Assembly (NCBI GenBank): GCA_036564195.1
Contig: DATCLA010000082.1
Coordinates: forward strand, 1-9,587
Direction: 5' to 3'
DNA length: 9,587 bases
Source: DATCLA01 sp036564195
GTDB taxonomy: Bacteria > Bacillota > UBA4882 > UBA8346
Shown here: in pieces, positions 1 through 7,163 of the stretch
How the letters are laid out: every line of letters starts with the position of its first letter
Position numbering within the stretch: the stretch's first letter is position 1
Notes under the pieces: generated by a model
Seen by the model: the letters and a program-made list of their open reading frames with translations, nothing else
Told to the model about the DNA's origin: nothing
Database searches by the model: none
Translations under genes and position numbers: made by a program

Positions 1-498
1 CGGCGGCCAAAGCATAACCATATTATGGCTGGGCGGGATCAGCACTCCTTGGCAGGAACTGATCACCGTCAGGCCGACGGCGAAATCTTCGTCATAACCC
101 TGTGCTTTCATCATCGGAATGACCACCTAACCCAGACTAGAGACGTCGGCTACAGCCGAATCGGAGATCCCACCGAAAAGCATCGATTCCAGGCAGTTGA
201 TATAAGCCAGACCGCCGCGGAATCCACCCACTAGCAAATTGGCAAAATCAACGATCTTATTGGAGATACCACCTTCACTCATAATTTCACCCATAGCAAT
301 GAAAAAAGGAATGGCTAACAGCGTGAAGTTGTCAATTCCTTTGACCATCTGTTGAATCAGAGTGAATAAACCCTGGCCGCAAACCAGTGCGCTAAAGACT
401 GAAGATAGCAGCAGTGAAAAGACGACGGGAATCCGGATCAACATCATCAGGGCAAAACTGCCCAGTAAGACAATTGTGGCAAGAGTATTAGAATCCAT
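1..498 (-). pseudogene. dctM: TRAP transporter large permease (DctM), nonsense-interrupted and cut by the window edge
   Basis: DctM is the multi-pass membrane subunit of TRAP transporters, which use an ion gradient to import organic acids captured by a periplasmic or extracellular binding protein. The ATG at 498 opens a hydrophobic segment typical of the DctM N-terminus, followed by family signatures such as NFTLLAIPFFIAMGEIM and GGFRGGLAYINCLESMLFGG, then SDSAVADVSSLG. There a TAG (127-129) interrupts the frame. After it the same frame stays open to base 1 and keeps family sequence (VIPMMKAQGYDEDFAV, then QGVLIPPSHNMV). So there is no frameshift, only a single in-frame stop at a position where relatives usually carry a small residue such as Ser. 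The ATG directly abuts the TAA of the DctQ fragment, as in intact TRAP operons. The upstream partner is also truncated, so this looks like a dead transporter. A sequencing error at one base, or amber decoding, cannot be excluded. Confidence 0.85.
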
Positions 499-705
499 TT
501 ATTGCCCCCTGCTGGAATTATTTTCCCTTTTTTTCATGGAGCACCTGATATTCCTGTTCCTACTCCGAATACAAACGGTTGTCTTCTTTAAGTACCCCAA
601 AAGGTAAAGTAGGGAATCATAGGCAATAATGCTACCGGAGATGGGCATGAAGATATATTGTACCCAGCGTGGCCAACCTGTGGCTGGCATTGTAAAACGG
701 ACCAG
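499..705 (-). pseudogene. dctQ: C-terminal fragment of TRAP transporter small permease (DctQ)
   Basis: DctQ is the four-helix small membrane subunit that pairs with DctM. Only the end is present here: an open stretch beginning LVRFTMPATGWPRWVQYIF and continuing through one last hydrophobic helix (MPISGSIIAYDSLLYLLG) into a basic tail ending in SSRGQ. Its TAA (499-501) directly precedes the dctM ATG. Upstream in the same frame there are two stops (706-708 and 715-717), and the roughly 100 residues carrying the first helices are missing. An ATG at 690 would encode 63 aa, too short for a working DctQ (usually about 160 aa). The 5' end was probably lost by deletion, joining the remnant to the unrelated ORF at 715-903. 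The family call rests on the final helix, its position and the abutting dctM start. Confidence 0.65.
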
Positions 706-714
706 TTAACGGTT

Positions 715-903
715 TTAACCGGAGGTGTCACCTTTTTTATATTTAAAGAATTTCTGCTTTTTTGGGGCTATCGTAATTTCCTGACTGGCCAGGGGTGTGC
801 CGTCCGGTTTGTTCTTCCTAACAATATTTTCAATGATTAATTCCAGGGATTTTATGGGAACCATATCCAACTCAAAATAATACTGGAACCTAAATTTTGC
901 CAA
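715..903 (-). CDS. Short unassigned ORF, probable gene remnant
   Basis: This 62-codon frame can only start at TTG (903); stops lie close upstream, and I see no convincing ribosome binding site. The product is soluble and charged: FELDMVPIKSLELIIENIV, then RKNKPDGTPLASQEITIAPK, with a lysine-rich end. It reads like real protein sequence rather than random translation. The middle loosely recalls the C-terminal end of LacI-type effector domains (a 'P...S.ELI.E.I' helix followed by a strand), but the match is too weak to name it. It is in the same frame as the DctQ fragment, separated by two stops, which would fit a deletion junction between a former neighbouring gene and dctQ. It may not be expressed. 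Confidence 0.25.
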   Translation of the reverse strand: MAKFRFQYYFELDMVPIKSLELIIENIVRKNKPDGTPLASQEITIAPKKQKFFKYKKGDTSG

Positions 904-1173
904 ACTAACTCTGCTTCAGCTGCTAATCATCTGCTATTGCCGTGACAACAGGGTTCGGTCAACCGATGGCGGGATGATCAATTACTATGTGATACCTACC
1001 TAAACGCAAAGTCTTAAAATCTATCGCCTAAAGTTCCATGCTCATATCAAGATGTGACCAAAAGCGATTCCCTATTGTTACTTAACTGAGTATTATAGAT
1101 CATACTTCAAAAAACATTTGAACTAAGCGAGCTGGCATGATTGAGTCAGCAATATTTGGGAAGAGGGACCGCC
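904..1173. other. AT-rich intergenic leader between divergent blocks
   Basis: About 270 bases with no credible gene separate the decayed minus-strand remnants from the plus-strand operon, so the operon promoter should lie here or be carried over from the deletion junction. AT-rich stretches near 1010-1025 and 1080-1115 are the likeliest promoter area: TATTAT at 1091-1096 and TATAGA at 1094-1099 resemble -10 boxes. However, TTGTTA (1075-1080) is too close to serve as their -35, so no standard sigma-A promoter can be assigned with confidence. I see no riboswitch, T-box or long inverted repeat. A 24-codon frame from the ATG at 1137 overlaps the TPR gene start and is not supported as a gene. Confidence 0.4.
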
Positions 1174-2850
1174 ATGAAAATCAAGCCATTCATAAAGTTG
1201 AGGCAAAATAAAGAGGCTGGGGAGCCTGACTGGCTCAAACTGTTTCAAAAAGCAGTACAGCTGCATCAAAAAGGAGTTGACGGCGATACCGGAGCGGTGC
1301 GGGAGGCCTTGGGCCTTCTGGAGCAGGTTAGAAGGAAGGTTCCGGATCATAATTTAGTCCGAGCTTATTATGGCAGTACTCTCTGCTTACTGGGCCGAGA
1401 TTTGGAGGACAATCTCCAACGCTGTGCCCAAGTGGTCCAAGGCTTGAAACATTTGGACCAGGCAGTACAAAATGAGCCCGGACAGATTGAAATCAGGCTG
1501 TTACGCGGCTTAACCTGTGTCAATCTACCCGAAACCTATTTCCATCAAAACGCTAAGGCTGTCGCGGACTTTGAATATTTAATCACTTGTTACGAACGTT
1601 ACCCGAAGGATATTCCCAAGGATTTATACTTTCAGTCTTTATCTAACTTATGTATTGCCTATCGTAACTTGGGGCAAAGCGAAGCTGTCGCAGTGATCCA
1701 GCGTAAACTGAGGCAAGAATTTAATCCCGGGCAGTTGCAGCAGAGTGATAGCGGTGATACCCAGGCCAATCTTCCGCTTTACCTGCAACCGTTATCCCGG
1801 TTGTTGGAAGCAGCAAAAAAAATGCACCAACAGGCTTTATCCGGGGATAAACAAGGGATTCAACAGGCTCTGGTTTTTTTTGATAAAGCCCGGCTGTTAT
1901 ACCCGGAGCAACCCCTGTTTGAAGTCTACTATGCCGACTGTCTGTCTTTGCAGGGTAGCTTAGCTTCAAATCCGGGCGAGATGTTTGCCAAGGCCATTAA
2001 GGCCACAAAAATAATGGATGCGGCAGTAGTGAACCATCCCGATGATCTCCGGATCCGTTTGGTCCGGGCCCACCATAGCATGCGCCTGCCGGAACTGTTT
2101 TTTGCCCGGACTGTTACGGCGGTAATTGATTGGGAATACCTGATCGAAAGATGGCGCCAGAACCCGCAGCTTTTTACAGCGGAAGAAATTGAGGAGATCC
2201 GTTATCGGCTAGGGCTTTGTTATCAACGGCTGGGGTTAGCACACGAAGCGGAAGAACTCTGGCAGGAACTGCTACCGGAGGCCACTCCGGCAATGCGCAG
2301 GCGGATCGCCGCGGTTCAGGGTAGCCGTAACGACCTCGGACCGCTTCCCACAGTTACCTTGGAAGGGGACTGTCAGGGATTCTACAGGGAGGCTAAACGC
2401 CTGCACAATCTGGGGGTCGCCGGTAACCCGGTTGCCGCCCGGCTGGCGTTGCAGCTCTGGGAACAGGCTCAAGCTTTTAATCCGGCAGACCCAGTTGCGC
2501 GCGGCTATTACGGAAGCGCCCTGGCCTTAACCGGCCGGGACAGTAATCAGGTTAACGAAATGTTTGCTAACGCCATCAAGGGTTTAAAGTTACTAAATGA
2601 AGCACTGGACAGTGATCCCGGCAACTGGGAGTTGCGCTTACTCCGGGGCTATCTCAGTTATTCACTGCCGGAAGTATTCTTTCATACTGGCCAGCGGGCG
2701 ATTGCGGACTTTCAATTTTTAATCCGCGCCTATAAGCAAAACCCCGCCTTATTTCCACAGGAACTCTACGAACAGATCTGTGCCGATTTAGAGCAAGCGT
2801 GCCAACGCAGTGGAAAGTGTCAGGCTGAGGAGGGATCTAATGATTATTGA
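1174..2850 (+). CDS. TPR-like protein with three tandem ~150-residue helical units
   Basis: A soluble, all-helical 558-aa protein without signal peptide or membrane segment. The ATG at 1174 is chosen because AAGAGGG (1161-1167) sits six bases upstream; a TTG at 1141 would add 11 residues with no ribosome site. Residues about 23-185, 212-372 and 402-547 are three copies of one unit. Each has TPR-like helix pairs, a 'G..GD/N' turn, a YYGS/YYAD helix, a GRD or G-S loop, an 'IRLLRG' helix, and a signature LPExxFH (118-124, 305-311 as LPELFFA, 498-504) followed by A..DFxYLI and a proline. The same unit occurs once in the 177-aa protein at 7179. TPR proteins are usually protein-binding scaffolds, so a role in holding or stabilising the pathway ligases is inferred from context only. 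Its stop overlaps the next start by 11 bases, implying translational coupling. Operon leader gene. Confidence 0.85.
   Translation: MKIKPFIKLRQNKEAGEPDWLKLFQKAVQLHQKGVDGDTGAVREALGLLEQVRRKVPDHNLVRAYYGSTLCLLGRDLEDNLQRCAQVVQGLKHLDQAVQNEPGQIEIRLLRGLTCVNLPETYFHQNAKAVADFEYLITCYERYPKDIPKDLYFQSLSNLCIAYRNLGQSEAVAVIQRKLRQEFNPGQLQQSDSGDTQANLPLYLQPLSRLLEAAKKMHQQALSGDKQGIQQALVFFDKARLLYPEQPLFEVYYADCLSLQGSLASNPGEMFAKAIKATKIMDAAVVNHPDDLRIRLVRAHHSMRLPELFFARTVTAVIDWEYLIERWRQNPQLFTAEEIEEIRYRLGLCYQRLGLAHEAEELWQELLPEATPAMRRRIAAVQGSRNDLGPLPTVTLEGDCQGFYREAKRLHNLGVAGNPVAARLALQLWEQAQAFNPADPVARGYYGSALALTGRDSNQVNEMFANAIKGLKLLNEALDSDPGNWELRLLRGYLSYSLPEVFFHTGQRAIADFQFLIRAYKQNPALFPQELYEQICADLEQACQRSGKCQAEEGSNDY
1240..2814 (+). 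repeat. Three diverged tandem copies of the TPR-like unit within the leader gene
   Basis: The copies cover roughly 1240-1728, 1807-2289 and 2377-2814; a fourth single copy lies at about 7242-7682 in another gene. Equivalent LPE motifs are spaced 187 and 193 codons apart. Copy 3 and the single copy look closest: both have YYGS, a GRD loop, RG(Y) and LPEVFFH. Copy 2 is the most diverged, with YYAD, no GRD and FFA in place of FFH. Divergence at DNA level is high, so the duplication is old. Confidence 0.8.
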
Positions 2851-3643
2851 TGCTCATGCCCATGTTTCCCCAACGGATTATGGCCGGGTAGAGCTTTACC
2901 TGGAGCAATTGAAGGAAAGCGGGATCAGCCAAGGGTTGGTGGTTCCCGGCGGGATGATGGACGTTCGTAAAATGACCGACTATGTGATCGGTCGGGCTAA
3001 ACCGGAAAACCCGGAACCCGACAATCAATATGTCCAACAATGTTGCTCCCGGTATTCGCAAATCCATGGTTTGATCTGCCTCAACCCCCACGACCCGGCC
3101 GTCTTGAACCGGTTGGAGCAAGGGTTCAAAGTCGGGCTGCGGGGCTTGAAACTGGCACCGTTGTGCCATGAATTTTCTTTTTGCAGTAAAGCAGTGGCCG
3201 ACTTGGCAGCTTATTGCGGTGAATCCGGTTATCCGCTCTATACCCACGTGGTCTTTAGTCCCGGGGCAACTACTGCCCGGCTGGTTGCTTTAGCCCGGCA
3301 GTTTCCTCATACCCAGTTTATCCTGGGACATATGGGATTTGGTCCGGCCGATCAGGAAGGCCTGGAAGCAGCTGCTACGTTGGATAACTTCTTTTTGGAA
3401 ACCTCTACCGGTAATTTCCTCCATATAAAGATGGCGGTTGCCAAAGCGGGGTCTACCAAACTGATCTTCGGTTCGGAGTTTCCCCTGTCCCATCCCGGCG
3501 TAGAACTACAGAAAATCCTCTGGTTAAAAATACCGGAAAGCGCCAAAGAGCGGATTTTGGCCACAAATATCCGGACACTGCTTAAGTTGAACGGGGGAGG
3601 TGAGCCCAGTGACTGCAGCGAGTCCAACCTTAGCTGCACTTAA
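2840..3643 (+). CDS. Amidohydrolase-superfamily (Amidohydro_2) metal-dependent hydrolase, candidate heterocycle-forming cyclase
   Basis: A 267-aa TIM-barrel hydrolase. The ATG at 2840 follows GAGGAGG and gives the family's usual N-terminus MIIDAHAHV with the metal-binding HxH (H6, H8). Further expected metal or active-site residues are K104 in RGLKLAP, H136 in YTHVVF and H164 in GHMGF. The C-terminal signature, usually GSD(Y/W/F)P, reads GSEFP here, with E213 where the conserved Asp normally lies. The family covers decarboxylases, lactonases and amide hydrolases. In actinomycete benzoxazole pathways (NatAM, BomN) and in the clostridial closoxazole pathway, an amidohydrolase-superfamily member closes the oxazole ring from an aminophenol ester or amide. 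Neighbouring ligase and 3,4-AHBA-type genes make that the best guess. The start overlaps the TPR stop, and the last 11 codons overlap the ligase start, giving a short Ser/Cys-rich tail (251-267) likely outside the barrel. Confidence 0.85.
   Translation: MIIDAHAHVSPTDYGRVELYLEQLKESGISQGLVVPGGMMDVRKMTDYVIGRAKPENPEPDNQYVQQCCSRYSQIHGLICLNPHDPAVLNRLEQGFKVGLRGLKLAPLCHEFSFCSKAVADLAAYCGESGYPLYTHVVFSPGATTARLVALARQFPHTQFILGHMGFGPADQEGLEAAATLDNFFLETSTGNFLHIKMAVAKAGSTKLIFGSEFPLSHPGVELQKILWLKIPESAKERILATNIRTLLKLNGGGEPSDCSESNLSCT
3595..3603 (+). promoter_or_regulatory. Extended Shine-Dalgarno that sets the GTG start at 3609
   Basis: GGGAGGTGA is a long match to the 16S anti-SD end. Its GGAGG core (3596-3600) lies eight bases before GTG 3609, so the GTG at 3600, which overlaps the core itself, cannot be the start. 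A near-identical arrangement precedes the GTG at 7179. Confidence 0.75.
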
Positions 3644-4868
3644 CCAAGTAATCAACCGCTGCCGTAAGGCCCCTTTTTATCGGGATCGTCTGCCGCGCCT
3701 ACCGCTGCGGTCGGTGGAGGAATTTAGTAGTATTCCTTTGACCACCAAGGAAGACCTGAGAAGAAATTCACCCTTTGGCCTACTGTGTGTGGCCCCAGAC
3801 CGGCTTTATCAATACCACGAATCATACGGGACTACTGGTACGCCGGTATCGGTCTGGCTGACCCGGCAAGACCTTCGGCTCAATGCGGAAGCCCTCCAAC
3901 ATTGGGGGGTGAATTTCCACCCCGGGGATCTGGTGTTGAACCGTTTCCCTTATGCTATTTCTGCAATCGCCCATACGGTATCGGATGCAGTAAAGCTGCG
4001 CGGTGCCTGTGTGCTGCCGGCCAGTTCTCGTTCGCTGGTCAGCCCGTTTACCCGGGTGGTCAAACTGTTGCAAAAACTTAGGGTGACAGTGCTGGCCGGC
4101 CTACCGCTGCAGGCACTGTTAATTGCAGAGACTGCCGGATTAATGGGTTTGGACCCCAAAGCCGATTTTCCTGCTCTTCGGGCGCTTTGTACCGCCGGAG
4201 AGCTGCTTTCACCCGGGCGACGCCAAACCTTGGAAGAGATTTGGGGGGTACCGGTATTTGATAATTATGGCACTACTGAGATTGGGGTGGCGGTAGTTGA
4301 TTGTCAGTGGCAACGGGCTCACCCCTGCGAAGAACAGTGTTACTTGGAAATTCTCCGCGAGGATCTATCTACTCCGGCGCAGGAGGGTGAAACCGGCCTG
4401 TTGGTGGTGACCACTTTGCAACGGGAAGCCACACCGCTATTGCGTTACCTTACCGGCGATCGGGCCCGTTTAATCAGAGAAGAGTGCACCTGTGGCCGAA
4501 ATACGGTCCTGGAGGTCCGGGGACGCACGGATTACTTGGTAACCGTAGGTAACCGGCGGGTGGACCTATGGGACCTTGAGGAACTGGTTTCCCGGCTGCC
4601 ATGTCGCCGCTTCTGGGTAGCGGCTCCGTGCGGCTCCGGTTTGGAACTGGTGGTTGAGGAGGAAAGCCCGGGTCAGACGGTGCCTGCGGAATTACTGGCC
4701 CAACTTGAGCAGGAGTATCAAATGAAGTTATCGGTTACTGTCGTATCCAAGGGGACCCTTTACGACCGCCAGGAATTGCTGGCCGTGGGTGTGGTTGGTA
4801 AACCGCAGTATTTGTATACCCCCGCAGAAATGGCAGCGCAAAAATATCTGAAATCAGTCCGGGTCTAA
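3609..4868 (+). CDS. Adenylate-forming carboxylate ligase, PaaK/F390-synthetase-like (ligase 1)
   Basis: A 419-aa ANL-superfamily enzyme that should activate a carboxylic acid as its acyl-AMP and pass it to an acceptor (CoA, amine or hydroxyl). Core motifs appear in order: ESYGTTGTP (71-79, phosphate loop), TAGE (195-198), DNYGTTE (218-224), YLTGD (280-284), CTCGR (293-297), RGRTDYLV (304-311), and a C-terminal GK (397-398) in the position of the catalytic lysine, although followed by PQYLY rather than the usual GKxxR. Length fits the short PaaK-like branch. Cys231, Cys240 and Cys244 plus CTCG could form a structural metal site, as an inference. The start is GTG 3609, inside the amidohydrolase gene. 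Being next to the 3,4-AHBA-type pair, it may activate an aminohydroxybenzoate or its acyl partner, like the amide/ester-forming ligases NatL2 and BomJ. The substrate is not readable from the sequence. Confidence 0.88.
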   Translation: MTAASPTLAALNQVINRCRKAPFYRDRLPRLPLRSVEEFSSIPLTTKEDLRRNSPFGLLCVAPDRLYQYHESYGTTGTPVSVWLTRQDLRLNAEALQHWGVNFHPGDLVLNRFPYAISAIAHTVSDAVKLRGACVLPASSRSLVSPFTRVVKLLQKLRVTVLAGLPLQALLIAETAGLMGLDPKADFPALRALCTAGELLSPGRRQTLEEIWGVPVFDNYGTTEIGVAVVDCQWQRAHPCEEQCYLEILREDLSTPAQEGETGLLVVTTLQREATPLLRYLTGDRARLIREECTCGRNTVLEVRGRTDYLVTVGNRRVDLWDLEELVSRLPCRRFWVAAPCGSGLELVVEEESPGQTVPAELLAQLEQEYQMKLSVTVVSKGTLYDRQELLAVGVVGKPQYLYTPAEMAAQKYLKSVRV

Positions 4869-4896
4869 CCCGGTCCGCTAAGGAGTGTGAACTTGA

Positions 4897-6003
4897 ATGC
4901 CAATCAAGCAACGGGAAATTTGGTTTGATGGCCGGGCCATCCCGCTGGAGCGTTATGATCTCTGGAGTCTGATTAATAATTCACCGCTGGAGAAAGTTCT
5001 ATTAACTCTTAATCAACGGCGCAACGGTCATTTTCCGCAAAAGACTCGTTTCATTACAGAGATTCAAAACGAGGCGGAATTGCAAAGCTTACCACCGGCG
5101 GATGTAGTATTTTCGAAACACCCGGGATTGCTGGACCTGGCAAGAGCCAAGGGGCACCAGACCTGTATTTTCCTTGAAGTAGACCAGAAGGAATCTCTGG
5201 AACAAGCCTGCCAATTGGCAATGCAGTATGATTATGCCGTAGTTGACTTCGCGCTACCGACCAATATTCCGCTAGAACTGTTTATTGCGCGGCTTGCCGA
5301 CGGGAGAACTGTTTTGCTGCGGCGAACGACTACGGCCGCCGAGACCCAAGTGGCGTTCGGAGTTTTAGAAAAGGGCAGTGACGGAGCACTTTTTTGTGGA
5401 AGTGAGCCTGCTGAGCTGAAAGCAGTAGCGGATCTGTTAAACCTGAAATCAGCTCCGGTATTGGAGCTAAAAGAGTTGCGGGTTATTTTAACCCGGCATA
5501 TCGGTATGGGCTGGCGTTCCTGTGTCGATACAACCGGGTTAATGAATCAGGAAGAAGGAATGCTGGTTGGCTCAACTTCAGCCGGAGGTCTCCTGGTCTG
5601 CTCGGAAACTCACTTTCTGCCTTATATGAATCTCCGGCCTTTCCGGGTAAACGCCGGTGCGGTACACTCCTATATTTGGATGCCCGGTAATAAAGTCGGT
5701 TACCTTAGTGAACTGGAAACAGGCAGTAAAGTACTCTGCGTCAACTGGAAGGGGGAGAACCGGGAATTGACGGTGGGACGGGTGAAAACGGAGATCAGGC
5801 CGTTACTGTTGATCAAAGGTGAGGCGGAGGGCTGTGAATTAAATGTCATTATTCAGGATGACTGGCATATCCGGCTGATGGGCGCGGACGGTCAACCCCG
5901 GAACGCAACCCTGGTTCAACCTGGGGACCAGTTGCTCTGCTATCTATGCCCGGAAGGCCGCCACGTAGGGATTAGGGTTAAGGAGAACATTATCGAACGC
6001 TAA
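4897..6003 (+). CDS. 3-dehydroquinate synthase II family cyclase, probable 3-amino-4-hydroxybenzoate synthase (GriH-like)
   Basis: A 368-aa soluble enzyme clearly of the DHQ synthase II family, unrelated to classical AroB. Family blocks appear in order: an N-terminal domain starting EIWFDGR, VVDFALPTNIPLE (115-127), the ARxE-like helix 'AETQVAFGVLEKGSDGAL' (148-165), GMGWRSCVDT (203-212), EEGMLVGS (219-226), LRPFRVNAGAVHSY (246-259), YLSEL (269-273), VGRVKTEIRPL (293-303), and PGD (342-344). Archaeal relatives oxidise and cyclise 2-amino-3,7-dideoxyheptulosonate to dehydroquinate. GriH uses the product of GriI to make 3,4-AHBA. Because the next gene is the matching aldolase and the other neighbours are ligases and a hydrolase rather than shikimate genes, the 3,4-AHBA role is preferred. 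One local difference: LLVCSE (232-237) where relatives often have LVH(S/A)E. SD AAGGAG (4880-4885); 28 bases after ligase 1, no own promoter seen. Confidence 0.9.
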   Translation: MPIKQREIWFDGRAIPLERYDLWSLINNSPLEKVLLTLNQRRNGHFPQKTRFITEIQNEAELQSLPPADVVFSKHPGLLDLARAKGHQTCIFLEVDQKESLEQACQLAMQYDYAVVDFALPTNIPLELFIARLADGRTVLLRRTTTAAETQVAFGVLEKGSDGALFCGSEPAELKAVADLLNLKSAPVLELKELRVILTRHIGMGWRSCVDTTGLMNQEEGMLVGSTSAGGLLVCSETHFLPYMNLRPFRVNAGAVHSYIWMPGNKVGYLSELETGSKVLCVNWKGENRELTVGRVKTEIRPLLLIKGEAEGCELNVIIQDDWHIRLMGADGQPRNATLVQPGDQLLCYLCPEGRHVGIRVKENIIER

Positions 6004-6056
6004 AATCACAACGCAATGACTTTTTAGTCTTACCGTAACCGGAACGTTCATTTAGC

Positions 6057-6065
6057 AAAGGAGGT
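6057..6065 (+). promoter_or_regulatory. Shine-Dalgarno of the aldolase gene, with two possible starts
   Basis: AAAGGAGGT lies 11 bases before ATG 6076 and 5 bases before an in-frame TTG at 6070; a GTG at 6064 overlaps it. ATG 6076 gives the family-like N-terminus MSGKAIRLKRLF and is preferred, though TTG 6070 cannot be ruled out. Confidence 0.6.
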
Positions 6066-6075
6066 GTGTTTGATC

Positions 6076-6882
6076 ATGTCCGGAAAAGCAATCAGGCTGA
6101 AACGGCTATTTAAACATTCCGACCGTCTCTTGGTGATCCCCCTGGATCATGGAATTACCATCGGCCCGGTTAAAGGCTTGGAAAATATGGCTCAGACCAT
6201 TCAAAAGATAGCGGCTGGGGGAGCAGATGCCGTCGTGTTGCATAAGGGGTTTGCAGAACAATTGGGAAGGCTTTCGACCTTTTCCGGTTGTGAGTTGATC
6301 CTGCATCTGTCGGCTTCGACTGTGCTGGCTCCCGACCCTGACTGTAAGAAGCAGGTGGCTTCGGTGGAACGGGCACTCGAATTGGGGGCTACCGCAATTT
6401 CAGTCCATGTTAATTTAGGTTCAGCCGCGGAAGCTGAGATGCTCAGGGATTTCGGGATGGTTTCTGAACAAAGCAGCCGCTGGGGTCTGCCCCTCCTGGC
6501 AATGATGTATATTCGTGATGGTTCCAAAAGCAGTGAATTCGATCCGGTCAAACTTGGCCATGCCGCTCGGGTGGCCGAAGAACTCGGTGCCGACTTGATT
6601 AAGATTAATTACTCCGGTGACCCCGAATCATTTGCCCAAGTTATTACCGGGGTAACCGTACCGGTAATAATTGCTGGCGGACCGAAAATGGATGCACCGC
6701 AGCAACTGCTGGAAATGGTGGCTGATGCCATGGCTGCGGGCGCTCGAGGAGTGGCTTTTGGGAGAAACGTCTTCCAGGCCAGTCATCCGGACCGCCTGGT
6801 TAAGGCCGTGCGCCAAATTTTGGATCAAAAACTTACCAAATCAGACTTAAAGCAGCTGATCCAAGCTAACCGGCTGGCTTAA
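6076..6882 (+). CDS. DhnA/LsrF-type class I aldolase, probable 2-amino-4,5-dihydroxy-6-oxo-7-phosphonooxyheptanoate synthase (GriI-like)
   Basis: A 268-aa TIM-barrel aldolase. It shows the family's active-site set: IPLDHGITIGPVKGL (21-35, Asp24), MMYIRDG (143-149, Tyr145), and ADLIKINYSGD (172-182, Schiff-base Lys176). These line up with Asp33, Tyr153 and Lys184 of the Methanocaldococcus enzyme MJ0400, shifted by eight or nine. IIAGGPK (198-204) and GARGVAFGRNVFQ (222-234) form the phosphate-binding end. The two best-known relatives are archaeal ADH synthase, which feeds aromatic amino acid synthesis, and GriI, which joins aspartate semialdehyde to dihydroxyacetone phosphate for 3,4-AHBA. Placement straight after the DHQS-II gene supports either; the wider neighbourhood favours the GriI role. 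The 72-base spacer upstream contains only a weak GACT/AGTC stem and no clear promoter. Confidence 0.88.
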   Translation: MSGKAIRLKRLFKHSDRLLVIPLDHGITIGPVKGLENMAQTIQKIAAGGADAVVLHKGFAEQLGRLSTFSGCELILHLSASTVLAPDPDCKKQVASVERALELGATAISVHVNLGSAAEAEMLRDFGMVSEQSSRWGLPLLAMMYIRDGSKSSEFDPVKLGHAARVAEELGADLIKINYSGDPESFAQVITGVTVPVIIAGGPKMDAPQQLLEMVADAMAAGARGVAFGRNVFQASHPDRLVKAVRQILDQKLTKSDLKQLIQANRLA

Positions 6883-6892
6883 CCGAGGTTAA
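6879..6892. repeat. Short perfect dyad across the aldolase stop codon
   Basis: TTAACC GA GGTTAA is a perfect 6+6 inverted repeat that includes the TAA stop (6880-6882). The two-base centre is too tight for a stable hairpin, so if it means anything it would be a DNA-binding half-site pair. Chance is a fair explanation. Confidence 0.25.
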
Positions 6893-6914
6893 TCCATTAG
6901 AAAGGAGAGTTAGA

Positions 6915-7109
6915 ATGTCCGGACAACCTACCAAAATAGATGCCGAGAAAATTGGCAAGCTCTTTGCGGAAAAGTTTAAAAATCTGCCTAAGGATGCCAA
7001 CCTGGCGAAAGTGATTCCCGCTATCATCATGGAAATTATTGATTCCTGCGGCATCGTAATACCGGAAGTAGTGAAAGCAAAGATCGAAGAGTTCCAGATT
7101 AATAAGTAG
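6915..7109 (+). CDS. Small 64-aa helical protein of unknown function
   Basis: Not a recognised family. The reading frame is well supported: AAAGGAG (6901-6907) lies seven bases before the ATG, codon use matches the neighbours, and a terminator follows directly. The product is mostly amphipathic helix: a lysine-rich N-terminal part (IGKLFAEKFKNLP, 13-25), a hydrophobic helix (LAKVIPAIIMEIIDSCG, 30-46), then IVIPEVVKAKIEEF. There is one cysteine (Cys45) and no signal peptide or transmembrane helix. The end faintly recalls helices II-III of acyl carrier proteins, but the phosphopantetheine Ser and its DSL loop are absent. Residues 17-50 can be laid ungapped over residues 19-52 of the 77-aa protein at 9089 with 8 identities of 34, so the two may be distant relatives. 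A partner or stabiliser for a pathway enzyme is possible, as inference. Confidence 0.75.
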   Translation: MSGQPTKIDAEKIGKLFAEKFKNLPKDANLAKVIPAIIMEIIDSCGIVIPEVVKAKIEEFQINK

Positions 7110-7112
7110 TCC

Positions 7113-7140
7113 GGGGGAAGCAGGTTTTCCCCCTTTTTTT
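7113..7140 (+). terminator. Intrinsic terminator closing block 1
   Basis: GGGGGAA (7113-7119) pairs with TTCCCCC (7127-7133) around a seven-base loop, followed by seven T residues (7134-7140). It begins three bases after the stop of the 64-aa gene. No obvious promoter lies between it and the next ribosome site at 7164, so block 2 must be reached by read-through or from a start I cannot see. Confidence 0.88.
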
Positions 7141-7163
7141 CTAAAGGTTAAACCCTCAATTAA

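Noticed and set aside
127..129. Pyrrolysine codon in dctM
   Set aside because: No pyrrolysine protein is known in this family, and the neighbouring dctQ is plainly truncated, so a nonsense mutation or a base error is simpler.
1075..1099. Sigma-A promoter TTGTTA...TATTAT/TATAGA
   Set aside because: The boxes are only 10-13 bases apart instead of about 17, so the pair cannot be called a promoter.
1137..1211. 24-codon upstream ORF overlapping the TPR gene start
   Set aside because: No ribosome binding site and no coding character; it is probably just an out-of-frame ATG.
6001..6060. Terminator or regulatory hairpin between the cyclase and aldolase genes
   Set aside because: Only a four-base GACT/AGTC stem with a T4 loop is visible; too weak to support a function.
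4897..6882. DHQS-II and aldolase as the host's main shikimate entry route
   Set aside because: Known for archaea, but here the pair is embedded between ligases, an amidohydrolase and small accessory genes with no other aro gene. Kept as the alternative, not the main call.
6915..7109. Acyl carrier protein
   Set aside because: The GIVIP end recalls ACP helix II-III, but the DSL motif with the phosphopantetheine Ser is missing, along with about six residues around it.
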